64,000 bases of DNA from UMGS902 sp045538895 (GTDB taxonomy: Bacteria; Bacillota; Clostridia; Oscillospirales; CAG-272). The translations under genes and the position numbers were made by a program. Under the pieces are notes generated by a model. It was not told the DNA's origin and did no database searches. It saw nothing but the letters and a program-made list of their open reading frames with translations. Positions 18,550 to 27,022 of the stretch are shown piece after piece. Position 1 is the first letter of the stretch, and every line of letters begins with the position of its first letter. The stretch covers positions 3,492 to 67,491 of the forward strand of contig JAZQEH010000013.1 in the NCBI GenBank assembly GCA_045538895.1. The letters are read 5' to 3'.

Positions 18550-18662
18550 CAGTCGAAAACAAGCTTTTCGACTGGTCAGGGGTGGCAAGTCTCGCGACTC
18601 CGCTCTACCGCTCCGCCACCCTTTAAGGTGTTTTAAAGTCGGCGCATGTCCGCCTTTAAAAC
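18550..18662 (-). repeat. Three-hairpin structured element, copy 1
   Basis: Read on the minus strand the order is H1 (GTTTTAAAG / CTTTAAAAC around G-CGG-ACATGCG-CCG-A), linker CCTTAAA, H2 (GGGTGGC / GCCACCC) and H3 (CAGTCGAAAA / TTTTCGACTG). The same order and linkers occur at 22611-22720 and 62279-62430. The 348-bp gap 18502-18849 contains only this element, the hairpins beside it and the terminator of the SLH gene. Confidence 0.7.
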
Positions 18663-18808
18663 ATTTCCCTATCCGCAAAGAGACGCCCCGAAATCGGGCG
18701 GCTCTTTGCTCAAATCTTATAAGGGTAAGGATTTCTCCTCATTTTTAATATATCATGTATTAATTTCAAAATCAATGCCAATACCGATACAGTTTTATCA
18801 AAAGCGAT

Positions 18809-18845
18809 ACAAAAACGGTTCGCCCGAAAGCGAACCGTTTTTATT
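18809..18845 (-). terminator. Terminator of the SLH-protein gene
   Basis: Stem AAAAACGGTTCGC / GCGAACCGTTTTT with a T-run on the minus strand, 5 bp past the stop codon of the SLH gene. Confidence 0.85.
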
Positions 18846-18849
18846 GTTT

Positions 18850-20535
18850 TTATTTCCAGGTCTTGTTGGGAAGGATTGCAGTCCATACCTCATTATAACC
18901 GTCTACCTGACGAGTAAAGTCATGAGAGTTGGTTGCTTCAAGAACGATGTAGTAATACCATTCAGTACCGTCCATATCAATCCACTTGCGAGTATCAGCG
19001 TGGAGACCTGTTTCGTTTACATGACGCATAAGAACGTTGTTAACGAGAGTCATAGCCTCAGCACGGGTGATGTAGCTATCGGGCTTGAATGTGCCGTCCG
19101 GATAACCGGTTACCCATGTTGCAACTGCTGCCTTGAGAATATAGGTCTCTGCCCAGTGACCTGCAATGTCGCTGAACGATACGCCGGCAGTATCCATAAG
19201 GCTTGCGAAACGTACCGCCATTGTAGCGAACTCTGCACGGGTGATAGGAGCTTCAGGGTCAAACGTACCGTCAGGACGGCCAACTACGAATCCTCCGTTT
19301 GCCATAGTGGAAATAGCACTGTTAGACCATCTTTCGGGAGCGATATCACTGAAGTTGTTTTCAAGAGTAAAGAATCCGTCACGGATATCATCACGAAGCA
19401 AACGGTAGAAAATCATGGTTGCTTCTTCACGGGTGATATTGCGGAGAGGACGAACGGTTTCATCGGGATAACCGATAATGTATGCGAAGTGGTCATCGGT
19501 AAGAAGTGTGTCGCTTACCCAGTGACCGTAAAGAGTGATGTCGCTGTAAACATTAAGGCTATCCTTAACAGGCTTGGTAAGAGCACTGTCATAGAACCAG
19601 CCCTGGAGAGTGTAACCGGGCTTTGTGGGCTTGGGAAGCGAACTTTCCTTTACGTTACCTCTTGCATACATCGGGTCAACCTCATCGGTGTTACCGTCAA
19701 TATTAAAGGTAATCTTGTATTCTTCAGGCTCACTCTGGCTGCCGCCGGGAACATACTTACGAAGTGTGGTTCTGAACACATCAGTGTCAAAGAATACACG
19801 GTCAGAAGCGGGGTCATAAGTCTTACCCATCTGGAATGCGGTGTAACCGTGCATTTCACCATTAATGGTAAGCGCTGTAGTGAAAGCGTTAGGAACAACA
19901 CCGTCTACGGAATAGTTGAGGTTGTTAAGGTAAGTACCGTTCATAACACCGTCGTAAAGTGCCTGCTCCATAATGCCGGGAGTACCGTCATTATCAGCGT
20001 CCTTAATAGCGATGGTGATTGTAACGGTGGTAATGCCGTCCGCAGTTGCAACAGTTCTTGAGGTTTCCTCAAAGAGGTCGTCAACCTCAGGATTAAAGCC
20101 TACCAAATCTCCGGTTACGAGATGTTCCGCAGGAACGGTAAGCTGTTCGGGATATCTGATAGTAACAACGAACTCACCGGTAACAGGCCACTCGTTAAAG
20201 TGCTGCATGAGGTTATTCTTTATTGTAACATTGTCGCCAGCAAGCGTTTCAATAAGGCTGAGACCGTATTCATACCACTCAATAATTGCTCTCTTGATAG
20301 GAGAGGTGTTAAGCACTGCATAGAAATCAACAGGCTGTGTCATCTCATCGGTCTTGAGAGTGAGAGTCTGCTTCCAGTCGTCAGTGCCGCCCTTGCACAA
20401 ATACATGCCGGTCTGAAGATTTTCAGATTCAACAAGTCCGTTAACCTTTACGGTTGAAGGGGGAACCGCAACGGCCGTTACTGCAAATGCACATACCATA
20501 AGCACAAGCAGTAATGTGAAAATTTTCGTTTTCAT
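18850..20535 (-). CDS. Secreted S-layer-homology (SLH) surface protein
   Basis: 561 residues. Signal peptide at 1-24 (MKTKIFTLLLVLMVCAFAVT). A beta-rich N-terminal region of unknown role spans about 25-260. One InlB-type repeat (KPTKPGYTLQGWFYDSALTK, about 267-335) follows. Three SLH repeats close the protein: AYIIGYPDETVRPLRNITRE (about 343), GFVVGRPDGTFDPEAPITRA (about 393) and TWVTGYPDGTFKPDSYITRA (about 452). SLH repeats hold proteins on pyruvylated wall polymer, which the CsaB-type enzyme at 1022-3259 could make. GAGGAAA precedes the ATG. It follows the coiled-coil membrane protein by 34 bp. Confidence 0.92.
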   Translation of the reverse strand: MKTKIFTLLLVLMVCAFAVTAVAVPPSTVKVNGLVESENLQTGMYLCKGGTDDWKQTLTLKTDEMTQPVDFYAVLNTSPIKRAIIEWYEYGLSLIETLAGDNVTIKNNLMQHFNEWPVTGEFVVTIRYPEQLTVPAEHLVTGDLVGFNPEVDDLFEETSRTVATADGITTVTITIAIKDADNDGTPGIMEQALYDGVMNGTYLNNLNYSVDGVVPNAFTTALTINGEMHGYTAFQMGKTYDPASDRVFFDTDVFRTTLRKYVPGGSQSEPEEYKITFNIDGNTDEVDPMYARGNVKESSLPKPTKPGYTLQGWFYDSALTKPVKDSLNVYSDITLYGHWVSDTLLTDDHFAYIIGYPDETVRPLRNITREEATMIFYRLLRDDIRDGFFTLENNFSDIAPERWSNSAISTMANGGFVVGRPDGTFDPEAPITRAEFATMAVRFASLMDTAGVSFSDIAGHWAETYILKAAVATWVTGYPDGTFKPDSYITRAEAMTLVNNVLMRHVNETGLHADTRKWIDMDGTEWYYYIVLEATNSHDFTRQVDGYNEVWTAILPNKTWK

Positions 20536-20569
20536 AGTTTTTTCCTCACAAAAATTTATTTAATCTTTT

Positions 20570-21460
20570 TTAATTCAATTTGGAAGTGTACTGATTGGTA
20601 AGCTCAGCGAGTTTCAAATCCTTTTGTTCCTTGTAAACACGCTTGATCTCATCAATGATTACTGTACTTTCGTTAAGTGTTTCAAGTATCTCACGGAGTT
20701 CGGCAAGAAGTGCATCCATAGAAGCATCACACTTTGCTTCAAGTGCCTTGCCCTGCGGAGTAAGATAACTTGTAATAAGTTGCATTTTTCCCTGAAGATT
20801 GTGTTTCTCTTTGGGCAAATCAATGTATTTCTGTTTTGCCATAGCAATAACATTATCGATTTCGTTAAGATATGTAGCACGAAGCAGATATATTTCTGCG
20901 ATTATCTCCTCGATACGTGCACGAAGCTCATCCGCATTTTCGGGCGGCTTCTTCTCTGTCTGAACGGTTGTAACAGTAGTCTCGGCCGTAGTCACCGTAG
21001 TATCATCGGTTGTTGCAATCACCTCTGTAACATCCGGCTTTTCTGCAGTTGTCACGGTTTCCTCAATCGGCTCGGTAAGCTCGCTTGTCACAACAATTTC
21101 ATCTGGCTCTTCAGTAACTACCGATGCAGCAGTAGTTTCAACAGGATATCCCATTATGAGTGCAAGGGCCTGCTCAGGAGTAAGTTCTCCGCTTGCAAGC
21201 AATTTTCTCTCCTCGTCTGTGAGGTCACGCATTGTCACCGAAACGAGTTCGCCAAGCAATTCATTTGTTTTTTTATCGTTTTCCGCCTGCATGGAGTGAA
21301 TTTCATCCTCCGAGTAAGAAATGCCGACAGAAACTATCTGTATATATCTCCAAAAAACGAATGCCGCTATTCCAACAAGCAGAATCAAGGCTGCAAGCAC
21401 AACCAGCAAGACGTTTCGGGCAGTATGCTTTTTCTTTATCTCAATAGATTCCGAATTCAA
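20570..21460 (-). CDS. Membrane-anchored coiled-coil protein of unknown function
   Basis: 296 residues. A short cytoplasmic N-terminus (IEIKKKHTARN) leads to one transmembrane helix (LLVVLAALILLVGIAAFVFW, about 15-35). Outside follow a helical part, a Thr/Glu/Val-rich low-complexity stretch (about 110-175) resembling a wall-spanning linker, and a predicted helical coiled-coil region (about 180-290). TTG start, with GAGGAGG upstream. It sits 34 bp before the SLH gene and is probably in the same transcript, so a role in envelope assembly is plausible. No family was recognised. Confidence 0.75.
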   Translation of the reverse strand: MNSESIEIKKKHTARNVLLVVLAALILLVGIAAFVFWRYIQIVSVGISYSEDEIHSMQAENDKKTNELLGELVSVTMRDLTDEERKLLASGELTPEQALALIMGYPVETTAASVVTEEPDEIVVTSELTEPIEETVTTAEKPDVTEVIATTDDTTVTTAETTVTTVQTEKKPPENADELRARIEEIIAEIYLLRATYLNEIDNVIAMAKQKYIDLPKEKHNLQGKMQLITSYLTPQGKALEAKCDASMDALLAELREILETLNESTVIIDEIKRVYKEQKDLKLAELTNQYTSKLN

Positions 21461-21569
21461 CCTTTATCCTCCTCACCATCCAGAATATATACTGATGGCA
21501 TATTAATAGACATATACATTATATTCGTTTCTTTTCAAAAAGTCAACAATTTTTATATAATATTTAACA

Positions 21570-21600
21570 GAAAAGGGCGCAGAAAATCTCTGCACCCTTG
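21570..21600 (-). terminator. Terminator of the AraC gene at 21601
   Basis: An imperfect stem AAGGGTGCAGA / TCTGCGCCCTT with a T-run on the minus strand, directly after the TAG stop. Confidence 0.75.
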
Positions 21601-22476
21601 CTAACCGTTCTTTTTCTTACGGTGTCGGTATTCGTCGGGAGAAATGCCGTTTTTTTTCTTGAAGGAAGATGAAAAATGCTGGGAGCTTGAAAAGTTCAGC
21701 ACATCAGCAATTTCAGCAATGCTATACATATTTTCCTCAAGCATAGAACATGCCGCCTGCATTTTGCGCTGGAGAATATACTGCTTTGGAGTATATCCGT
21801 ATTTCTCGCTGAAAATGCTGATAATGTACGATTTGTTAAGATAAAAGTGCTGTGCAATATCATCAAGAGTGATGTTGTATGACAAACCCGAATCTATGTA
21901 GTCCTTTATGCGTTCTGCGGTGCTGACGGTAGCACGTTGTACCTTGCGATGCTCGGTTGCCGCAGTGATTATCATTTCGCACATGACCTTTGCACACTCG
22001 GTCATAATATCGTCGGAATTGTCAACGTATGCCCTTGAAAGCAGTTCACGAAGTCTTTCAAAATAACCGTGTGTCTTTGAATTCGAAATAACAATGGCAC
22101 CGTCAGTTAGACCGTAAGCATTTACAACACCGTCAAGGAGTCTGCCACCTGCATTTATCCAGATCTTCCCGTACGGATCCTCCTTGTCCGAATAATAGAG
22201 GTGCGAGTGAAGTCTGTTCAAAAAATAAAAGTCGCCTTCTCTGACAGTGTAATGCTTGCCGTCGCACTCTATATGCCCTTTTCCAGAAAGCACATATTCA
22301 AAAACATATATACTTTTTGTATCGTTTTTAACTCTTGTCCGCTCTACGAGATAATCGGCGCAGGGGAAGCTTTCACCCATGCTTTCAACAAAGAAAATAC
22401 TGTTTTTGCCATAATCTGCACCCGCACGGTATGTAAAGTTAACAATGCCATGTACTATTCTTGACAAAACAATCAC
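21601..22476 (-). CDS. AraC-family transcriptional regulator
   Basis: 291 residues. The N-terminal cupin-like ligand domain has GKGHIECDGKHYTVREGDFY and FYFLNRLHSHLYYS. The C-terminal pair of helix-turn-helix motifs contains ITLDDIAQHFYLNKSYIISI and SIAEIADVLNFSSSQHFSSS, followed by KKKNGISPDEYRHRK. GTG start close to GTGTAGG; the transcript leader predicted from the promoter at 22501-22530 is short. It lies downstream of the carbohydrate-enzyme-like gene at 22866 but has its own promoter, and probably controls that cluster. Confidence 0.9.
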   Translation of the reverse strand: MIVLSRIVHGIVNFTYRAGADYGKNSIFFVESMGESFPCADYLVERTRVKNDTKSIYVFEYVLSGKGHIECDGKHYTVREGDFYFLNRLHSHLYYSDKEDPYGKIWINAGGRLLDGVVNAYGLTDGAIVISNSKTHGYFERLRELLSRAYVDNSDDIMTECAKVMCEMIITAATEHRKVQRATVSTAERIKDYIDSGLSYNITLDDIAQHFYLNKSYIISIFSEKYGYTPKQYILQRKMQAACSMLEENMYSIAEIADVLNFSSSQHFSSSFKKKNGISPDEYRHRKKKNG

Positions 22477-22500
22477 CTACACTTTTTGTACATTAATTCC

Positions 22501-22530
22501 ATTATAAAGCCTAAGCATATGATTTGTCAA
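22501..22530 (-). promoter_or_regulatory. Promoter of the AraC gene
   Basis: On the minus strand TTGACA (-35), 18 bp, TATAAT (-10). Confidence 0.75.
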
Positions 22531-22610
22531 TAGAAAAATTTATCCCTCCGCCAACCGAAGCAAAATTTATAAAATGTGTAGATGTTAATGCAGTAAATTA
22601 AAGTTTTCCT

Positions 22611-22720
22611 CACTTGAAAATGCAAGCATTTTCAAGTGGTTGCAAAACCGTTCACTCGCGTCTCGCTCACCGCTCGCGGTTTTCAAGGAGTAAAAAAGCC
22701 GGGGAACCCGTCTTTTTTAC
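22611..22720 (-). repeat. Three-hairpin structured element, copy 2
   Basis: On the minus strand: H1 GTAAAAAAG / CTTTTTTAC around A-CGG-GTTCC-CCG-G (22690-22720), linker TCCTTG, H2 AAAACCGCGAGCGG / CGCGAGTGAACGGTTTT (22644-22684), linker GCAACC, and H3 CACTTGAAAATG / CATTTTCAAGTG (22611-22638). It occupies the gap 22477-22865 together with TIR element E3; no gene is seen there. Confidence 0.7.
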
Positions 22721-22728
22721 AGATTTTT

Positions 22729-22821
22729 AGGCTTCCCCCTTGGGGGAAGCTGTCAGCGGAGCTGACTGATGAGGGGTAGCCGCATAGCGGCGTTTCATCC
22801 CATAAACAATAATTTATCTAC
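22729..22821. repeat. TIR-family element E3 (one recognisable end)
   Basis: An inner module GGCTTCCCCCTTGGGGGAAG then CTGTCAGCGGAGCTGACTGA ends in ATCCCATAAACAATAATTTA, which is the inverse of the family end. The same CTGTCAGCGGA module occurs in E2 at 35672-35843. A matching left end is not clear. Confidence 0.6.
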
Positions 22822-22832
22822 CGTTAAACTCG

Positions 22833-22865
22833 AAAAAATCCACCCGTTTTCGGGTGGATTTGTTT
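22833..22865 (-). terminator. Terminator of the gene at 22866
   Basis: Stem AAATCCACCCG / CGGGTGGATTT with a T-run on the minus strand, next to the stop codon. Confidence 0.85.
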
Positions 22866-24854
22866 TTATCTCTTGATCTTGCCTTCGATTTCGTTTAGTC
22901 CTTCATCGAAGAACGACCAATCGTCATGGAAACGGAGGTTTTCAAGACGGAATGCGCACGGCCATGCAGGCAACCACTGTGAGGGGCTGAACGGAGGTAC
23001 GCCGTAACGTCCCCAACGGGTATGGAACACCGCCTCGTCCTGCGAGCCTGCAGGACGGATGCGTCCGTTTATGTACATTGTACCGTCGGAAATGCACTGA
23101 CACGCATTGCACCAGAACGCAACTGCTCTTTCTCTCCACTGCTTGAAGCCGGTAATTTCATAGAGTTTAAGGAACGAAAGCACGTCACGGAGAGCATACT
23201 GGTCCATAGCCTGATGAGGTGTGGAAACGCTGGTGGAGCCAAACGTATCGTAGCCCATCTTTGAGATAAGGCAATCAGCAGGATATTCAACGGTATAATA
23301 CATCATCCATGTGCAAAGGTACCATGCAATCTTCTCTGCTCTTTCGACATACTTCTTGTCGCCGGTAATTTCATAGAGTGCGAGTGCATCACGGAGAAGC
23401 GGCGAGGAGGATTCCTTGTCAATACTGTATGTATCAAGTGCACCGGCGGTAGTAAATCCGTCACGCTCAAGTCCCTGATAGTAGAAATCAAACGCCTTTA
23501 CCGCACTGTCGAGGTACTTCTTGTCGCCGCTCTTCTTGTATGCGGTGAGAATCGGGAGAATGAGGAAGCAACCTATTGTACCCTTCTTGGCACGAAGCTC
23601 ACCGGCATCATCCCATGACTTTGCAAACGAGCCTTCTTCATCCTGGCGCGCAATCGCAAAATCGCAGATGCTATAAGCAGTCTTAAGATATTCAGGCTTG
23701 TCAATTCCAGCTTTCTTACAGAGGTCATACGCTTCAAAGAATCCGTCTGCACCTGTACCGAGGTTGCAGGCATCGTTCTGGAAAAGAATCTGTCCGTCAG
23801 CGGCACGGCGGAACTTTTTACCCATAAAGTTCTTGTAGGTTTCATACATACATTCGCCAAGCGTATAGCGGTCAAGGTCCTCGTCTTTGAGAGCCTCAAA
23901 GTCCACGTATCTCCACGGGTCATAGTCGATCTTTACGCTGATATGACCTGCATCACGGTGACCGAACTTTATCCATGCATCGTGTGCGTCAATACCAATA
24001 TCAAGCTTTTCCTTATCGCCCGTCTTAAGATAGTCCCAGATATACGCATTAGCCATCGAAGCACTCTGACCTACCCAGCCAAGCTCATAGCGATGCTCGT
24101 TCTTCTTATAGGAATACGTGCCGGGATACCACTGTGCACCGGAGGTAAAGCCGCTGAAACCGTTTGCTTCTTTCTGATAGAGGTAACGGCAATATGCAAT
24201 AGAAAGACGGTACAGCTCTTCTGCAGTCATCGGAGCCTTGATTGCGTGACCGTAGTAACGCCATGCAAAATCAAGCAAACTGCTGTAACGGTGCTTTGAA
24301 CCGTTTTCACAAGGCACGGCAAGAATTATCGCCTCAAAGTCACATTTCGGCTCCATAGTACCCTGAAAAGGCTCGCCCCAGAAATGGCGCTGAAGCGTTC
24401 TTGGCTTTTCCTCTTCGGGGAAAATTACCACGTGAAGCTCACCCTCGTCAACCTTGTAAAGTGAGCAAGCGTTGTTGTCATTTTCCTTTGCCATAAGGGC
24501 AAGCGAAATCTCTGCATTTTCACTGTATGTACAAGAGGGGATAGTACCTCTGTGCGATGCCCATGACCAAGGAGTACCGTCTGTATCACGGTCGCCGATA
24601 TACTCTGCAAGAGAGCCCCAGCCGTTACCGTTATAGCTTATCGCAGGAACCATTGTAAACGTAGGCTCACCGATAAGCAGCATCTCCATACGCATACGGT
24701 CAACGGGGACGTCAGTATGACGCATCCACTTGAACGCACCGTTTTCAATAGGCTCAAAAGTGTCAGTGGCACCGTCTATGCCAAGGATTTTTGCATATTC
24801 ATTGCCGTCAACCACAACGGCATGACCGTAGTCGGTCTTTTTGATACTAACCAT
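22866..24854 (-). CDS. Putative six-hairpin (alpha/alpha) carbohydrate-active enzyme
   Basis: 662 residues without a signal peptide, so cytoplasmic. An N-terminal beta-rich part (1 to about 210) precedes a helical part with repeated short motifs such as DYLKTGDKEKLDIGIDAHDA, YKKSGDKKYLDSAVKAFDFY and YEITGDKKYVERAEKIAWYL. Such spaced helical pairs are typical of (alpha/alpha)6-barrel glycosidases, lyases and epimerases. Conserved-looking acidic and aromatic residues lie in ARQDEEGSFAKSWD and TAGALDTYSID. GGAGGAT precedes the ATG, and it has its own promoter. Its neighbour upstream is a TIM-barrel-like protein and both sit between AraC regulators. Exact family and substrate are unknown to me. 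Confidence 0.6.
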   Translation of the reverse strand: MVSIKKTDYGHAVVVDGNEYAKILGIDGATDTFEPIENGAFKWMRHTDVPVDRMRMEMLLIGEPTFTMVPAISYNGNGWGSLAEYIGDRDTDGTPWSWASHRGTIPSCTYSENAEISLALMAKENDNNACSLYKVDEGELHVVIFPEEEKPRTLQRHFWGEPFQGTMEPKCDFEAIILAVPCENGSKHRYSSLLDFAWRYYGHAIKAPMTAEELYRLSIAYCRYLYQKEANGFSGFTSGAQWYPGTYSYKKNEHRYELGWVGQSASMANAYIWDYLKTGDKEKLDIGIDAHDAWIKFGHRDAGHISVKIDYDPWRYVDFEALKDEDLDRYTLGECMYETYKNFMGKKFRRAADGQILFQNDACNLGTGADGFFEAYDLCKKAGIDKPEYLKTAYSICDFAIARQDEEGSFAKSWDDAGELRAKKGTIGCFLILPILTAYKKSGDKKYLDSAVKAFDFYYQGLERDGFTTAGALDTYSIDKESSSPLLRDALALYEITGDKKYVERAEKIAWYLCTWMMYYTVEYPADCLISKMGYDTFGSTSVSTPHQAMDQYALRDVLSFLKLYEITGFKQWRERAVAFWCNACQCISDGTMYINGRIRPAGSQDEAVFHTRWGRYGVPPFSPSQWLPAWPCAFRLENLRFHDDWSFFDEGLNEIEGKIKR

Positions 24855-24885
24855 TTTTATCCTCCGGAAAACTTATTTCATATTA

Positions 24886-24913
24886 ATTATAGCAAACTTT
24901 TCCTCAAACTCAA
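24886..24913 (-). promoter_or_regulatory. Promoter of the gene at 22866-24854
   Basis: On the minus strand TTGAGT (-35), 16 bp, TATAAT (-10) with extended TG. Confidence 0.6.
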
Positions 24914-24953
24914 TGCTTTTCAGATTTAGGTTTATTTTAGGCAACAAACAGCA

Positions 24954-26915
24954 TTAAACTACATCAAAAATGTCAAACTTCACCTCGTCTGCCGCAAGCT
25001 TTACGCCGCAAACGTCCTGTACTTCGTCTGATACATTGTAAAGCACACGGAGGAGTTTTGTTTTATCTGCGTTGTAATACTCGCCACGCTTAATATAATA
25101 AGGAAGCGGACGTGTATCGATAACGGTAAACGTACCGTAATAGTAGAAATCCTTGTATTTATCAAGACATTCGGTGTGAAATGCAACCATCTTTGAATAG
25201 CCCTCGTCACAACCGATATGGCGGCGACAAACGTAAAGCTCTGCATCAAGGCGAAGTCCCATTACAAGAGCAAACTTCATCTGCTTTGGCGAACTGCCCT
25301 CGCTATCACGGATACCTCGTGCAGTGCTTATAACCTCGGGGAATGTGTAGCGGAAAAGAGCCGGAAACTGGCTGCTCTTTATCTCGCAATTGCTGTTATT
25401 AAGACCGCCGTGAATAAACTGTGCGTACGGTGCCGCAACGTCAACCACTATCTCACCTGCAAGCACCTTGCCCTCTTTTTCGCAATATGCCGCAGCCGCT
25501 TCAAAGAATTCACGCTTTGAAACCCATTCTTCATCGACACGGTTGCCGTGGTCATGCTTGTTATTGAAGCAGGGCTGTACGGGTGCAACGCAGTAGCAGT
25601 CGGTGAAAAGGCAATCCGCATCAAAGCTATTAAGCAGCTTAAGCTGCGAAAGTACCTGATTTCTCCAGAGCGATGTGCCTGTGCAGCAAAGCGGGAACTG
25701 CACCGAACCGTACGTAGCACGGAACTCGCCTCTGCCGGGATAAACAAACGATTGGCGGTATTCGTTGCCGTTGATATCAATAATGGCAACGTCCTTGCCG
25801 AACTTCTTGTAATAGTCAATCGAGGGATCCATGAAGTGACAGTTGCACTCAAGAATTATGCGTCCGCCCATCTTCTGAACCTTGTGAATATTCTCGCGGA
25901 GCTCATCCCATGCACCGTCATACGGCTCTGTGTAAACAGGGTAATTTCTGTCCATGCCCTCTTTCCACCATGCAAAAAGGAAGATGGTATGTATTCCGCT
26001 CTTTGCGCCCTCCTCGTATATATGGGGCAGGTCGGATGCCTTATAATAATCTTCACCGTACTGCGAACGCATTATGATTCTCTGCCAGCCAGTGAGTTCC
26101 TTTACCCACTTTTCTTTTTTGGGAACCTTGTAGAAGGTTTTCTCTGCCCATGCACGGTAAACGTCTGCACCGTTTCTCCAGTCACCGTTAAGGATGCCCA
26201 AAACAGTAGGTGCCATTTCAAGGCTCTCACCGGGGCGTGCCATTGGCATATTGTTGACACCAACCATAAGGTTGAGCGGCTTTGCATGTATACGCTGTTT
26301 TACTGTGAGGAAGCACGCTCTTGCCTTTTCGTCATGTCTGCCGACATACAGAAAATGTCCGTTTGACTCTATACCGAACCATCCCATTGTAGCCTTGGGA
26401 TAATGCAGATGCCAGAAAACCTCTCTTTCATCGTGATAATACCAGTTGCGTACCATGCCCGCAAGATATTTCCACGGGTTTTCAACTCGTTGACCGAGAC
26501 CGTTTGGCATGTAGATAACGTCATTTTCCTTTTCACCGAAAAGCTCGGTAAAATCCGCAAGCGGACACATGCACTCGTTTATACGTGTAACCTTGGTATT
26601 ATTTACAACACTCGGCGTAAACTTGATAAATCCGTCTTCAATCTCTGCTATAACGGTAAATTCAATATCATAAACGTCGCCGTATTCGCTGACAAGCTTA
26701 CTGTAGGAAATGACAAGTTTTCCCTCTTCCTCTTTAACGCTTCCCTTCTGCATGCTCGATATCACCGGAATTTCGGTACGGAGTCCGTCATCGAGGATAA
26801 GTCTGAAGAAATCGGAGCCTTCTGTGGCTTTATCTTCCTTGCCACTGATGAAAAAGGTTGCGTTCTGTGCATCATCGTCAATTCTGAAATTCAAAAATTC
26901 TGTCTTTAGCAACAT
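24954..26915 (-). CDS. Putative TIM-barrel glycoside hydrolase-like protein (DUF6259-like)
   Basis: 653 residues, no signal peptide. The N-terminal half is beta-rich, as in glycosidases with a beta-sandwich before the barrel. The central region has repeated strand-like motifs with acidic ends: GIHTIFLFAWWKEGMDRNYP, GGRIILECNCHF, FDADCLFTDCYC and GKVLAGEIVVDVAAPYAQF, consistent with a (beta/alpha)8 barrel. It resembles proteins annotated as DUF6259, recalled rather than searched. AAAGGTG precedes the ATG. It is co-oriented with the six-hairpin protein; together they suggest intracellular processing of an unusual oligosaccharide. No transporter gene is adjacent. Confidence 0.6.
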   Translation of the reverse strand: MLLKTEFLNFRIDDDAQNATFFISGKEDKATEGSDFFRLILDDGLRTEIPVISSMQKGSVKEEEGKLVISYSKLVSEYGDVYDIEFTVIAEIEDGFIKFTPSVVNNTKVTRINECMCPLADFTELFGEKENDVIYMPNGLGQRVENPWKYLAGMVRNWYYHDEREVFWHLHYPKATMGWFGIESNGHFLYVGRHDEKARACFLTVKQRIHAKPLNLMVGVNNMPMARPGESLEMAPTVLGILNGDWRNGADVYRAWAEKTFYKVPKKEKWVKELTGWQRIIMRSQYGEDYYKASDLPHIYEEGAKSGIHTIFLFAWWKEGMDRNYPVYTEPYDGAWDELRENIHKVQKMGGRIILECNCHFMDPSIDYYKKFGKDVAIIDINGNEYRQSFVYPGRGEFRATYGSVQFPLCCTGTSLWRNQVLSQLKLLNSFDADCLFTDCYCVAPVQPCFNNKHDHGNRVDEEWVSKREFFEAAAAYCEKEGKVLAGEIVVDVAAPYAQFIHGGLNNSNCEIKSSQFPALFRYTFPEVISTARGIRDSEGSSPKQMKFALVMGLRLDAELYVCRRHIGCDEGYSKMVAFHTECLDKYKDFYYYGTFTVIDTRPLPYYIKRGEYYNADKTKLLRVLYNVSDEVQDVCGVKLAADEVKFDIFDVV

Positions 26916-27022
26916 GGTTTTTCACCTTTCGCAAATATTTTTCTATAACAAAATTACCATAGTTTACATATACGCAACAATCAATATTTCAAAAAACGAT
27001 ATTTTCGCAATCTTTTAAGATA

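Noticed and set aside
18579..18625. tRNA-like stretch on the minus strand (GGAGCGGTAGAGC)
   Set aside because: It resembles a D-arm but there is no anticodon arm, T-loop (TTCRA) or acceptor stem; it is the H2 hairpin of the three-hairpin element.
18646..20061. A 471-codon plus-strand open frame opposite the SLH gene
   Set aside because: It is a shadow of the SLH-protein gene: no ribosome binding site, no known domain, and the minus strand encodes clear signal peptide and SLH repeats.
25548..26366. A 272-codon plus-strand frame opposite the TIM-barrel-like gene
   Set aside because: Antisense shadow without start signals; the minus-strand product has a coherent fold pattern.
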